DNA of 64,000 nt. It comes from CAIKMD01 sp035605975 (lineage in GTDB: Bacteria; Pseudomonadota; Alphaproteobacteria; ATCC43930; CGMCC-115725). Both the position numbers and the translations under genes were made by a program. Positions 1-7,779 of this stretch are shown piece after piece. The notes under the pieces were generated by a model, which saw only the letters and a list, made by a program, of their open reading frames with translations, was not told where the DNA came from and made no database searches. Where the stretch lies: assembly GCA_035605975.1 (NCBI GenBank), contig DATNGG010000167.1:26543-90542 (forward strand). Direction: 5' to 3'. The first letter of the stretch is position 1. Every line of letters starts with the position of its first letter.

Positions 1-1512
1 CGCTCGATCCTTCTCCTGTCGGCGGCTCTCGTCCTTGCCGGCCTCGCCGGATTTTTCCTTGCCCGCCGGATGGTCGGGCCGATCCTCGCCTTGCGGGCCG
101 GCGCCTTGCGCATCGGCAGCGGCGACTTCGCCCAGCGCATTGCGATCAAGACGGGCGACGAGCTCGAAGTGCTCGCCGACCAGTTCAACGACATGGGCAG
201 CCGGCTCCAGCAGTCCTATGCCGATCTCGAGAAAAAGGTCGAGCTGCGCACCCGCGAGCTGGCGCAGTCGGTCGAGGAGCTCCGTGCCTTGGGCGAGGTC
301 AGCCAAGCCGTCAACTCGACGCTCGATGTGTCCTCGGTCCTCGCGACCATCGTTGCGAAAGCCGTCCAGCTTTCCGAGACGGATGCCGGCGCGATTTATG
401 TCTTCGACGAGCCTCGCCAGGAATTCGCGCTGCGCGCGACGCATGGCATGTCCGACGATCTCATCGACGCCATCACCCGCCATCAGGCGGAGCTCGGCGA
501 CACCACCATCGGCGAAGCCGCCCAAACCGGCAAGCCGACCCAGATTCCCGATCTCCTCGAAACGCCGCATCTCCCGCTCCAACAGCTCGTCCTCCAGGCG
601 GGCTTCCGGGCGCTGTTGGTGGTGCCTCTCCTTCGCGGCAATCGTATCATCGGCGCGCTTGTCGTCCGGCGCCGCGCACCCGGCTCCTTTCCCTCGGCCA
701 TTGTCGAGTTGCTCGAGACCTTTGCGGCGCAATCGGCGCTCGCCATCCACAATGCCAGCCTCTTCACCGAGATCGACGAGAAGAGCCGCGAGCTCGAAGT
801 CGCGAGCCAGCACAAATCGCAGTTCCTCGCTAATGTCAGCCATGAGCTGCGCACGCCGCTCAACGCCATCCTTGGCTATACCGAACTGGTGCTCGACGAC
901 ATCTATGGCCAGGTGCCGAATAAGATCCGCGAGGTACTGAAACGCGTGCAGACGAACGGCCAGCATCTGCTGGGGCTGATCAACGACGTGCTCGATCTCT
1001 CGAAGATCGAAGCGGGGCAGATGGCGCTCTCGGTTACGGCATATTCGCTCGACGACATTCTTCACGGCGTCGTCGCGTCGCTCGAGCCGCTCGCCGCCGA
1101 AAAGCGGCTGAAGCTCGCGCTCGATCTCGCGCCTGGCCTGCCGATCGGCCATGGCGATGCCCGGCGCATCGCGCAGGTCCTGCTCAATCTCGTCGGCAAC
1201 GCCATCAAATTCACCGATCGCGGCGAGGTTGGGGTGGCGGCCATGGCCGAAAATGGGCGCTTCCGCATCGCGGTGCGCGACACCGGTCCGGGGATCCCGC
1301 CCGCCGAGCAGAAAAGGGTGTTCGACGAATTTCACCAGGTCGACAATTCCACCACCAAAGCCAAAGGCGGAACGGGTCTTGGCCTCGCCATCGCCAAGCA
1401 GATCATCGACCTGCATGGCGGCAAAATCTGGCTCGACTCGAAGCCCGGCCAAGGCTCGACCTTCACGATCAGCCTTCCGGTCGTGGTGGAACGGCAGATG
1501 GAGCGCGTATGA
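1..1512 (+). CDS. Sensor histidine kinase, HAMP-GAF-HisKA-HATPase (5' partial)
   Basis: The reading frame is open from base 1, so the N-terminus lies outside the window. The visible part begins with the end of a membrane helix (Leu/Ala-rich, ending FFLARR), then a HAMP linker and coiled coil, a GAF domain (about residues 115-265 of the visible part), and a HisKA domain with phospho-acceptor His in the VSHELRTPLN motif. The ATPase domain shows the N box (LLNLVGNAIKF), DTGPGIP and GGTGLGLAIAK. It would autophosphorylate at the membrane in response to a signal sensed by the missing N-terminus or the GAF domain. Its stop overlaps the next gene by 4 nt, so the following receiver is the likely first partner. 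Confidence 0.93.
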   Translation, partial: RSILLLSAALVLAGLAGFFLARRMVGPILALRAGALRIGSGDFAQRIAIKTGDELEVLADQFNDMGSRLQQSYADLEKKVELRTRELAQSVEELRALGEVSQAVNSTLDVSSVLATIVAKAVQLSETDAGAIYVFDEPRQEFALRATHGMSDDLIDAITRHQAELGDTTIGEAAQTGKPTQIPDLLETPHLPLQQLVLQAGFRALLVVPLLRGNRIIGALVVRRRAPGSFPSAIVELLETFAAQSALAIHNASLFTEIDEKSRELEVASQHKSQFLANVSHELRTPLNAILGYTELVLDDIYGQVPNKIREVLKRVQTNGQHLLGLINDVLDLSKIEAGQMALSVTAYSLDDILHGVVASLEPLAAEKRLKLALDLAPGLPIGHGDARRIAQVLLNLVGNAIKFTDRGEVGVAAMAENGRFRIAVRDTGPGIPPAEQKRVFDEFHQVDNSTTKAKGGTGLGLAIAKQIIDLHGGKIWLDSKPGQGSTFTISLPVVVERQMERV

Positions 1513-1871
1513 CAAAGCGCGTACTCGTGGTCGAGGACCACGAAGACAACCGGCAAATCCTGCGCGACCTTTTGGGCAGCGCCGGATTCGAGATCATCGA
1601 GGCCGAAAACGGCGAAGAGGCGGTGACGCTCGCCGAGACCGGCCGGCCCGACGTCATTCTGATGGATATTCAACTGCCGGTTCTCGATGGCTATGAGGCG
1701 ACGCGGCGCATCAAGGCCAATCCCCGCTCGCGCTCGATCCCAGTGATCGTCGTGACCTCCTATGCGCTGAGCGGCGACGAGGAGAAGGCCCGGCTCGCGG
1801 GATGCGATGATTACGTCTCGAAGCCCTTCAGCCCGCGCGACTTGCTGGCCAAGATCAGGCGTTATGTGTGA
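1509..1871 (+). CDS. Single-domain response regulator (CheY/DivK-like receiver)
   Basis: A 120-residue receiver domain with no output domain. The acidic pocket (ED near residue 10), phospho-acceptor Asp53 in LMDIQLP, Thr/Ser switch region (VVTSYA) and the conserved Lys of SKPF are present. The ATG overlaps the TGA of the upstream kinase (ATGA), which implies translational coupling. A stand-alone receiver between a kinase and a receiver-cyclase fits a phosphorelay shuttle or a phosphate sink. The role is inferred from position. Confidence 0.93.
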   Translation: MTKRVLVVEDHEDNRQILRDLLGSAGFEIIEAENGEEAVTLAETGRPDVILMDIQLPVLDGYEATRRIKANPRSRSIPVIVVTSYALSGDEEKARLAGCDDYVSKPFSPRDLLAKIRRYV

Positions 1872-1889
1872 GGGAGCGACCGGAACGCG

Positions 1890-3002
1890 ATGCAGGATCC
1901 GCCGCGCATATTGATCGTCGACGACAACGAGGCCAACCGCGACATCGTCAAGACGCGTCTCGCGGTGAACGGCTACGAATTTCTCGAGGCCGCGGATGGC
2001 GAGCAGGCGCTCGATGCGGCACGGCGCTTTGCGCCGGACCTGATCCTGCTCGATGTGATGATGCCGAAGATCGACGGCATCGAGGTCTGCCGCCGGCTGA
2101 GGGCCGAGGCGGGTGCGCCGTTCGTTCCGATCATCCTGGTGACGGCGCGCACCGACAGCCGCGACGTGGTGGCGGGGCTCGAAGCCGGGGCGGATGAGTA
2201 TCTAACCAAGCCTGTGGACCAGATCGCGCTGGTGGCCCGCGTCAAATCGATGCTGCGCCTCAAAGAGCTGCATGACCGCGTCACCGCTCATGCGCGCGAC
2301 CTCGCGGACTGGAACCGGGCCTTGGAGCAGCGTGTCGCCGATCAGGTCGGCGAGATCGAACGCATCGGCCAGCTGAAGCGGTTTCTCTCGCCGCAGATCG
2401 CGGAGATGATCGTCTCGACTGGCAATGAGAAAATCCTCGAAAGCCATCGCCGCGAGATCACCGTCGTCGTCTGCGACCTGCGCGGCTTCACCGCCTTCTC
2501 CGACACGGCCGAGCCCGAAGACGTCATGACGCTGCTGCGCGAATACCAGGCAACGCTCGGCCGGCTCATCGATAAATACGAGGGAACCCTCGAGCGGTTC
2601 ACGGGCGACGGGCTCCTCGTCTGGTTCAACGATCCCGTCCCCTGCCTCGATCCTTGCAGCCGCGCCGCGCGCATGGCGATCGACATGCGGGATTCGGTCT
2701 CGCGCATGACGGCGAAATGGCGCGACCTCGACCACAATCTCGGATTTGCGATCGGGATCGCCCATGGCTACGCGACGCTTGGCCGGATCGGCTTCGAGCG
2801 GCGCTTCGACTATGCCGCCGTCGGGGTGGTCGTCAACCTCGCGGCGCGGCTTTGCGCCGAGGCGAGCGACACGCAAATCTTCATCGACAGCAAGGTCTTT
2901 GCCGCGATTTCGGCGCAGGCAACGGCGGAGCCGGTCGGCGAGCTGGCGCTGAAAGGTTTCAACCGCCCGGTGAAGGCTTATAATCTTCTGGCGGCGCGAT
3001 GA
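1890..3002 (+). CDS. Response regulator with class III adenylate/guanylate cyclase output
   Basis: 370 residues. The N-terminal receiver has phospho-Asp55 (LILLDVMMP) and TKPVD. A coiled linker (about 120-165) leads to a class III cyclase homology domain (about 188-365). The two metal-binding aspartates are visible: Asp196 in VCDLRGFT and Asp240 in FTGDGL, 44 residues apart as usual for the family. The product would be cAMP or cGMP, controlled by phosphorylation of the receiver. It starts 18 nt after the single receiver, and its stop overlaps the start of a Crp/Fnr gene. This suggests the cyclic nucleotide is read by the neighbour. Confidence 0.92.
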   Translation: MQDPPRILIVDDNEANRDIVKTRLAVNGYEFLEAADGEQALDAARRFAPDLILLDVMMPKIDGIEVCRRLRAEAGAPFVPIILVTARTDSRDVVAGLEAGADEYLTKPVDQIALVARVKSMLRLKELHDRVTAHARDLADWNRALEQRVADQVGEIERIGQLKRFLSPQIAEMIVSTGNEKILESHRREITVVVCDLRGFTAFSDTAEPEDVMTLLREYQATLGRLIDKYEGTLERFTGDGLLVWFNDPVPCLDPCSRAARMAIDMRDSVSRMTAKWRDLDHNLGFAIGIAHGYATLGRIGFERRFDYAAVGVVVNLAARLCAEASDTQIFIDSKVFAAISAQATAEPVGELALKGFNRPVKAYNLLAAR

Positions 3003-3718
3003 TGTCGGAAGAAAGGCGGCGCGCTGTGGCAGCCGATGCGATCTCGCAGGATTTAGTCCGGCATTTGGGCAAATGCCTGTTGTTCCGCGCGCTCGACGAT
3101 GCGGCGCGCGAAGAGCTTGCCTCGCGCGTGCACCACCGCCAGTTCAAATCGGGCGAGCCGATCTTCCATGTCGGCGCTCCCGGCCAAAGCATGATGGTGA
3201 TCCTCAAAGGCACAGTCAGAGTGTCGCTCCCCGGCCCCACCGGCAAGACCGTCATCCTCGCCGATCTCACCACCGGCGACATTCTCGGCGAGGTCGCTCT
3301 GCTCGATGGCGGGGGCCGCTCCGCCGATGCGACGGCGCTGACCAATTGCACGGTGGCAACGCTCGAGCGGCGCGAGGTTCTGCCGCTGATCGAGAAGCGG
3401 CCGGAAGTCTGCCTGAAGCTGCTCGAGCTGATGTGCGCGAGGCTGCGAAAATCGGACGAGCGCATGGCGGAGATCGCGTTCTTCGAGCTGCCGGCGCGGT
3501 TGGCGAAAGTCCTGCTCGAGCGGATCGGCCAAGCCGGCGGCAGCGCACCGAAATTGTCGCTATCGCAGAGCGAGCTCGCGAGCATGATCAATGCGAGCCG
3601 AGAGAACGTCAATCGCTGTCTCAAGGATTGGCAGCGCCGCGGCCTGGTGAGCCTCGACGAGCGCTGGATCAGCATCCTGCAGCGCGACGCCCTCGGCGAT
3701 ATCGCAAGCCGCCTTTGA
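2999..3718 (+). CDS. Crp/Fnr family transcriptional regulator
   Basis: 239 residues with an N-terminal cyclic-nucleotide-binding beta barrel and a C-terminal winged helix. The phosphate-binding cassette reads LGEVALLDGGGRSADA, close to the cAMP-binding signature (G-E-x-A-L...R-S-A). No four-cysteine Fnr iron-sulfur pattern is seen. The helix-turn-helix is near residues 185-215 (LSQSELASMINASRENVNR). The start overlaps the cyclase stop by 4 nt (ATGA), so the two are probably coupled. The likely role is a cAMP/cGMP-responsive DNA-binding protein acting as output of the upstream relay. Confidence 0.92.
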   Translation: MMSEERRRAVAADAISQDLVRHLGKCLLFRALDDAAREELASRVHHRQFKSGEPIFHVGAPGQSMMVILKGTVRVSLPGPTGKTVILADLTTGDILGEVALLDGGGRSADATALTNCTVATLERREVLPLIEKRPEVCLKLLELMCARLRKSDERMAEIAFFELPARLAKVLLERIGQAGGSAPKLSLSQSELASMINASRENVNRCLKDWQRRGLVSLDERWISILQRDALGDIASRL

Positions 3719-3789
3719 CTGCTTCGGCTGCCGCGCCCCGCGGGGCTGGCCCCGTCACGCTAAACGAAAATGTTGCCGCGCACGATCAT

Positions 3790-3804
3790 TCATAATGATT
3801 ATTG
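3790..3804. promoter_or_regulatory. Fur-like operator (7-1-7 type)
   Basis: The 15 bp TCATAATGATTATTG match 11 of 14 fixed positions of the Fur 7-1-7 consensus (TGATAATnATTATCA), with the inner ATAATnATTAT intact. It sits in a short AT-rich island within GC-rich DNA and overlaps the -35 element of the promoter below, a typical repressor position. In alphaproteobacteria a site like this may be bound by Fur or by Mur (manganese-responsive). Which one is not decidable here. Confidence 0.55.
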
Positions 3805-3830
3805 TCTCGTTTTTCGCGTCACGGTATAGT
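3802..3830 (+). promoter_or_regulatory. Candidate sigma-70 promoter of the MNIO cluster
   Basis: A -35 TTGTCT (3802-3807) and a -10 TATAGT (3825-3830) are separated by 17 bp. The -10 differs from consensus at one position and the -35 at two. The predicted transcript starts near 3837, ahead of the peptidase gene. The overlap with the Fur-like site supports metal-dependent repression. Confidence 0.5.
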
Positions 3831-3915
3831 CAAACGAAATCAAAGTACGGATTGCGGACGCAGACAAAATCTTCGCCGTAAAGCCGTGGGTGGCACAAGC
3901 GTCAGATCAAGTGGC

Positions 3916-4056
3916 ATGAACGTGTTGCCAGCGAGGGCTGGTTCTGCGAATGCGTTTGCAACGGCTTTGTTCGCCTTTGCGGCTTGCCATCCCTGCCTCG
4001 GCGCGGATGCGGTGGTTGGCGCGCGCGCGCAGCGACAAACACCGCGCCACTCCTGA
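3916..4056 (+). other. Out-of-frame signal-peptide-like segment of the peptidase gene
   Basis: An open frame starting at ATG 3916 encodes a plausible secretion signal (MNVLPARAGSANAF, then a hydrophobic Ala/Phe/Leu core, then CLGADA) and stops at 4056. The body of the peptidase is in the next frame. The two frames meet at a GC dinucleotide run (about 4020-4031). Gain of one GC unit would fuse this signal sequence directly to the peptidase body. The segment may therefore be the true N-terminus, separated by a real or artefactual frameshift. Confidence 0.45.
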
Positions 4057-4864
4057 GATCACGATCCGCTTCGACTTCCAAGGAACCAGCGAGCAGAGCT
4101 TATCGGCGGGCGAGCGCGCATCCTTCTGCGCCGCATTTCGCCGCGAACTGACAAGTCTCCGAACGTGGCTGGCTAACTGGCAAGACCCGCCGGACGAGTT
4201 GTCCGTTCCCACACTGCAGGTGCTGGTCTCGGATGGCTACAAAATTTCGCGGGCGCTGGTGCCGGCCTGGGAGCGCCGCAGCGGCGTGCTGGAATTCCCG
4301 ACCTCGCGGGTGGTGAGCGGCAAGGCGGCGATCCTCCATGAGCTGACACATGTCTACCTGCCGAACGGCAACCGGTTTCTTGCGGAAGGTCTCGCGACTT
4401 ACCTTCAAGCGCGTCTCGGGGGCAATCCCGCCTTTCCCGATTTCGGCCGGCCGTTGCACGGCTTGGCGCGCGACGGTCTGCTCGAAATCGCTTCGGGGAA
4501 AGCGGAGACTTTCGCGAGCGTCGGGCTCGGCGAGCTCGATGCAACGCCGACGCCCAATCCCTTGACGCTCGCCGCGGCGGGGCGGCGCTATCGACGGCAA
4601 GCCGATATCCAGGCGGCCATCTATGCGATCGTCGGCTCCTTCGTCGAATTCCTCATCGCAGCGCAAGGGCTCGAGCGGTTTCAGCGACTCTATCGCGCAA
4701 CGCCGCTGACGCCGGGACGGCTCGAAGCCGGCGCGACCGAACGATGGTCCGAAATTTACGGCCGCAGCCTCGCCGATCTCGAAGCCGACTGGAAATCGCT
4801 GATCGTCGGCGAGCATCGGCACGGCGGACCGAACGCACAAGCGCGGGCCCGTCGGCTCGCGTAG
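3950..4864 (+). CDS. Putative HExxH (gluzincin-like) metallopeptidase
   Basis: 304 residues from the first ATG in this frame. A zinc motif HELTH (130-134) is followed by FLAEGLATYL, in which Glu146 is the likely third ligand, as in gluzincins with a closely spaced HExxH...E. The first 35 residues are arginine-rich and look unlike a natural N-terminus. A signal-peptide-like sequence lies in another frame just upstream (see 3916-4056), so the protein may be exported and the gene frameshifted. It ends 23 nt before a Cys-tailed small protein, which makes it a candidate processing protease for that peptide. Substrate and export are inference. Confidence 0.7.
   Translation: MRLQRLCSPLRLAIPASARMRWLARARSDKHRATPEITIRFDFQGTSEQSLSAGERASFCAAFRRELTSLRTWLANWQDPPDELSVPTLQVLVSDGYKISRALVPAWERRSGVLEFPTSRVVSGKAAILHELTHVYLPNGNRFLAEGLATYLQARLGGNPAFPDFGRPLHGLARDGLLEIASGKAETFASVGLGELDATPTPNPLTLAAAGRRYRRQADIQAAIYAIVGSFVEFLIAAQGLERFQRLYRATPLTPGRLEAGATERWSEIYGRSLADLEADWKSLIVGEHRHGGPNAQARARRLA
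4020..4031. repeat. GC dinucleotide run at the frame junction
   Basis: An uninterrupted GC-dinucleotide run lies inside the N-terminal part of the peptidase gene. Such runs are prone to slippage in replication and to base-calling error. Adding one GC unit puts the upstream signal-peptide frame in register with the HELTH-containing frame. Confidence 0.6.
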
Positions 4865-4887
4865 AAACCCGAACGAGGAGGACGACA

Positions 4888-5205
4888 ATGCCGGAAATCA
4901 ACCCGAAGCTCAGCCGCGCGGCGGTGAAACGCTCGGCTCGCAAGACAGCGGCGGGCAAGGGCCGCGTGCCGCTTCCCGGCGTCAAGACCGACGCCAAGCA
5001 CGTCGACGCTTCCGACAAATGCGCTTATGCGGAAAACCGCGAACTGGCGCGGCTGATCGAGAAGGCGATGCGCACCGTCAAGAAGCACGACAAGAACGGT
5101 CAGCACTTCGTCCTCGGCTGGCGGCTCTATCCCAATCGCGATCATCCGCGGTGGAAGAACAAGGATGTTCATTCCTGCGGATGCGGCTGCGGCTGCGGCT
5201 CCTAG
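4888..5205 (+). CDS. Small basic protein with C-terminal Cys-Gly repeat; candidate RiPP precursor
   Basis: 105 residues from the ATG at 4888, chosen because GAGGAGG lies 7-12 nt upstream. The first 95 residues are Lys/Arg/His-rich with one cysteine (Cys45). The protein ends in HSCGCGCGCGS, with Cys97, 99, 101 and 103 alternating with Gly. There is no signal peptide or membrane segment. MNIO (DUF692) enzymes, one of which is encoded about 0.9 kb downstream, modify cysteines near the C-terminus of peptide substrates. This makes a leader plus Cys-Gly core the natural reading. A small structural metal-binding protein is the main alternative. I do not recognise the family. Confidence 0.75.
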   Translation: MPEINPKLSRAAVKRSARKTAAGKGRVPLPGVKTDAKHVDASDKCAYAENRELARLIEKAMRTVKKHDKNGQHFVLGWRLYPNRDHPRWKNKDVHSCGCGCGCGS

Positions 5206-5272
5206 ACCGCGCCGCGCCGTGAACTGAGTACGAGAGAAAAGAGCGAAGCACCGTTCGAAGGGGAGGTCCCAG

Positions 5273-6127
5273 ATGCCAGCATCGCCGACGCAGGGCATTG
5301 GCGTGTTGTCGAGTATTTCCTTCAGCGGAACGAGGCTGGCAGATGCCTTCCTCAAAGGGCTCGGCCGCGAGGTCTATCTCAATGTGAAAGACAATCGCGG
5401 CTACGACGCGAAATCGCTGAACGAGGCTCTGCAAGCGCTGAACAACGACATCAAGATCGGCTTGATCGTGACGGCCGGCGGCCTGGTGGTGGCGCAGGAA
5501 GCGGGGAAGGATACGGGCGCGACCCTGCCCTTCATCTCGCTGGTTGGCGGCACGCCCGGCCCCTTCCCAAGCCGCGGCCAGGGATATTTTCGCGGCGGCG
5601 TGAGCCTCGAATCCTTTGCCGAAAATCCGCACCGGCTCGCTCACCTCGCCGGTCTCGGCATTCCCGAAAGCAAAACCTGCCTCCTCTCCAATCCCAATTC
5701 CTCGATGGCCGCCGCCGAAACCGCAGCATGGACGGCAGGCAAGCGCGGCCCGGTGATCAAGGCGGGAAGCGTCAGCAAGGGCAGCGCCAACAGTGCCGCG
5801 ACCTATCGGCCGGCTTTTGCCGAGATCGAGAAAGCCGGAATGATGGCCGTCGTCGTCAGCGCCGATCCCTTCTTCCAGGAAACCATGGAAGAGCTGATCG
5901 ACGCGGCTAATCGCTGGATCGCGCAGGGCAAGGGCCGGCGGATCAGCTATCCCTTGCACGAATATGAAAATCCCGCCGGGAAGTGCAAGCCCGCGCCCGG
6001 TTACACACTGCACGGCCCGGTTCTCGAAGAGGCCTATGAGGCGTTGGGCCGGATGGCGGCCGATTTCCTCGCCGATCAGCCCATTCGGCTGCAAACCCTC
6101 GGGCTCAGCGCGCCGCGCGATCGATGA
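5273..6127 (+). CDS. Substrate-binding-protein homologue lacking a signal peptide (TrpX/DUF534-like)
   Basis: 284 residues. The C-terminal half resembles the ABC substrate-binding protein encoded at 9800-10792: both share VSADP[FY]F, a YPL-x2-Y motif and a final G-P-x-L-E-x-A-Y segment. Unlike that protein it starts directly in the first beta strand with no signal sequence or lipobox, so it should stay in the cytoplasm. GGGGAGG precedes the ATG. The next gene overlaps its stop (ATGA). Its presence inside an MNIO operon suggests a role in binding the peptide, a leader fragment or a small co-substrate. No function is established. Confidence 0.75.
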   Translation: MPASPTQGIGVLSSISFSGTRLADAFLKGLGREVYLNVKDNRGYDAKSLNEALQALNNDIKIGLIVTAGGLVVAQEAGKDTGATLPFISLVGGTPGPFPSRGQGYFRGGVSLESFAENPHRLAHLAGLGIPESKTCLLSNPNSSMAAAETAAWTAGKRGPVIKAGSVSKGSANSAATYRPAFAEIEKAGMMAVVVSADPFFQETMEELIDAANRWIAQGKGRRISYPLHEYENPAGKCKPAPGYTLHGPVLEEAYEALGRMAADFLADQPIRLQTLGLSAPRDR

Positions 6128-7779
6128 AGCCTGGACGTTCGGCGCAACGGATCGGAACGGCATCGCAAGCGAATGCTGGCCCGGACGCCGCGCCGCTTGT
6201 GGGGATCGGGTACCGCGCCGTGCTCGCGGATTGGACGCGCGCTCATCTGGCGCGCTTCGATGTGCTCGAAATCACCGTCGATCACTGCCTCTATGCCGGG
6301 CCGGCGCAGCGCCGACACATCGACGAGCTCGTCGAGCGCGTTCCGCTCACCGCGCACGGCATCGGGCTATCGATCGGCACGGATTGTCCGCTCGATCCTG
6401 CCTATCTCGACCAAGTCGGCATCGTCATCGAGCGGCTGAAGGCGCCCGCCTATAGCGAGCATCTCGCCTTCACGCGCGTCCCGGGCCGCGATCTCGGCAA
6501 TCTCTTGCCCGTGCCGCGAACCGAGGCGGCGGCAGCGCAGATCGTCGCGAAAATCCGCGACATCCGCGCGCGGCTCGGCGTGCCGTTCCTCATCGAGAAT
6601 ATCGCCAATATTTTCGAATGGCCGCAATCGACCCTGTCGGAAGCCGAATTCATCAGCCTGATTTGCCGCGAATCCGGCGCCGGGCTGCTGCTCGATATCG
6701 AAAACCTGCGCCTCAACGCGCGCAATCATCATGTCGATGCCCGCGCATTTCTCGACGCCTTGCCGCCGGGTCTGGTGCGAGAGATGCACATGGCGGGCGG
6801 CATCGCGGTGCGCGATGCAAGCTCCGGCGCCTCGATCCTCGCCGATTCGCACTCGCATCCGGTCGGCGAGGAGACGCTCGCCCTTCTCGATTATGCGCTG
6901 AAGCGGCATCGCCCGCAGACGCTCATCCTCGAGCGCGACGACCGGCTCGAGGCCGGCGACGAGATTCTGGCCGATGTCGCGCGGATTCGCGCGCTGCTTG
7001 CCGAGCGTAATGCTGCGATCGATCCGGCGCCCGAGCATCGGCGGGAGACGCTCCTCGCTCGGCAGACCCAATTGCTCGCCTATCTCACCAGCGCGCCGGC
7101 CATTTTCGGCGGCGGCCCGGCGGCGGCGCTTCCGCCGCTGCTCGAAGGTATCGATCCCGTCCGGCTCGATTTCGAGGCGCGCTTCTCGCATGAGAAACGC
7201 ATGGAAAAGCTTGCAAGAATCTTCCCGCGCACGCTCGATCTGTTGGAAGCACAACGAGCGGAGCTCCTCCAAGCCTTTGCCGAGGCTTGCCCGCCGGCGA
7301 GCATCGGATTGTTGGAAACGGCGCAGCAATTCTTGGATTTCCTGTCGGCGCGCCCGCCGCGCGCGGGCCGCTCGAACTATGCGTGCGATGTTGCCCGATG
7401 CGAGCTCGCCCTCGCACAGGCGCGCTTTCGCCGAGGCGAGCCGCCAAAGCGCACGCGGCGCAGCGCGCCGGCGCATGGCGCCCCGCATGCCGTACGACGC
7501 GCCGAATCCGTCGCGCTTGTCCGGTGCGCGCACGATGTCCGAAGCCTTTTTGAGAGCGCGGCCGTCTCGGCCGCGCCGCAAAGGCGCGACACGCCGCTGG
7601 TGATCGCCCAGAGCCGCGCGGCGTTGGAGCCCGAAATTTTCGAGATTCCCGCGGCGCTCTTCGATCTCCTTGCGTCACTCGAGCATTGGACCGAGCGGCG
7701 TTGCCTTGGCCGCAATCCCGGCGCCGACGCCCTCATCGCCGATCTCGTGACGCGCGGCCTGCTGGAGGTGCGCGCTTGA
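6124..7779 (+). CDS. DUF692/MNIO multinuclear iron oxidase fused to a C-terminal partner-like domain
   Basis: 551 residues. Residues 25-295 form a DUF692 TIM barrel of the MbnB/TglH class (multinuclear non-haem iron oxidases). Candidate metal ligands are visible at His78 (HGIGLS), Glu112-His113 (SEHLAF), Glu158 (LIENIAN), Asp191, Asn194, His202/203, His222, Asp241-x-His243 and Glu270. Residues 300-551 form a second domain with a YACDVARCELAL helix and a terminal winged-helix-like part, recalling the MbnC/DUF2063 partner proteins that recruit substrate. Known MNIOs rearrange cysteines of peptide precursors. The start overlaps the upstream stop, and the stop overlaps the next TTG start. Confidence 0.88.
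   Translation: MKPGRSAQRIGTASQANAGPDAAPLVGIGYRAVLADWTRAHLARFDVLEITVDHCLYAGPAQRRHIDELVERVPLTAHGIGLSIGTDCPLDPAYLDQVGIVIERLKAPAYSEHLAFTRVPGRDLGNLLPVPRTEAAAAQIVAKIRDIRARLGVPFLIENIANIFEWPQSTLSEAEFISLICRESGAGLLLDIENLRLNARNHHVDARAFLDALPPGLVREMHMAGGIAVRDASSGASILADSHSHPVGEETLALLDYALKRHRPQTLILERDDRLEAGDEILADVARIRALLAERNAAIDPAPEHRRETLLARQTQLLAYLTSAPAIFGGGPAAALPPLLEGIDPVRLDFEARFSHEKRMEKLARIFPRTLDLLEAQRAELLQAFAEACPPASIGLLETAQQFLDFLSARPPRAGRSNYACDVARCELALAQARFRRGEPPKRTRRSAPAHGAPHAVRRAESVALVRCAHDVRSLFESAAVSAAPQRRDTPLVIAQSRAALEPEIFEIPAALFDLLASLEHWTERRCLGRNPGADALIADLVTRGLLEVRA

Noticed and set aside
3733..3745. GC-only palindrome after the Crp gene
   Set aside because: Self-complementary without a loop and without a T-run; chance in GC-rich DNA.
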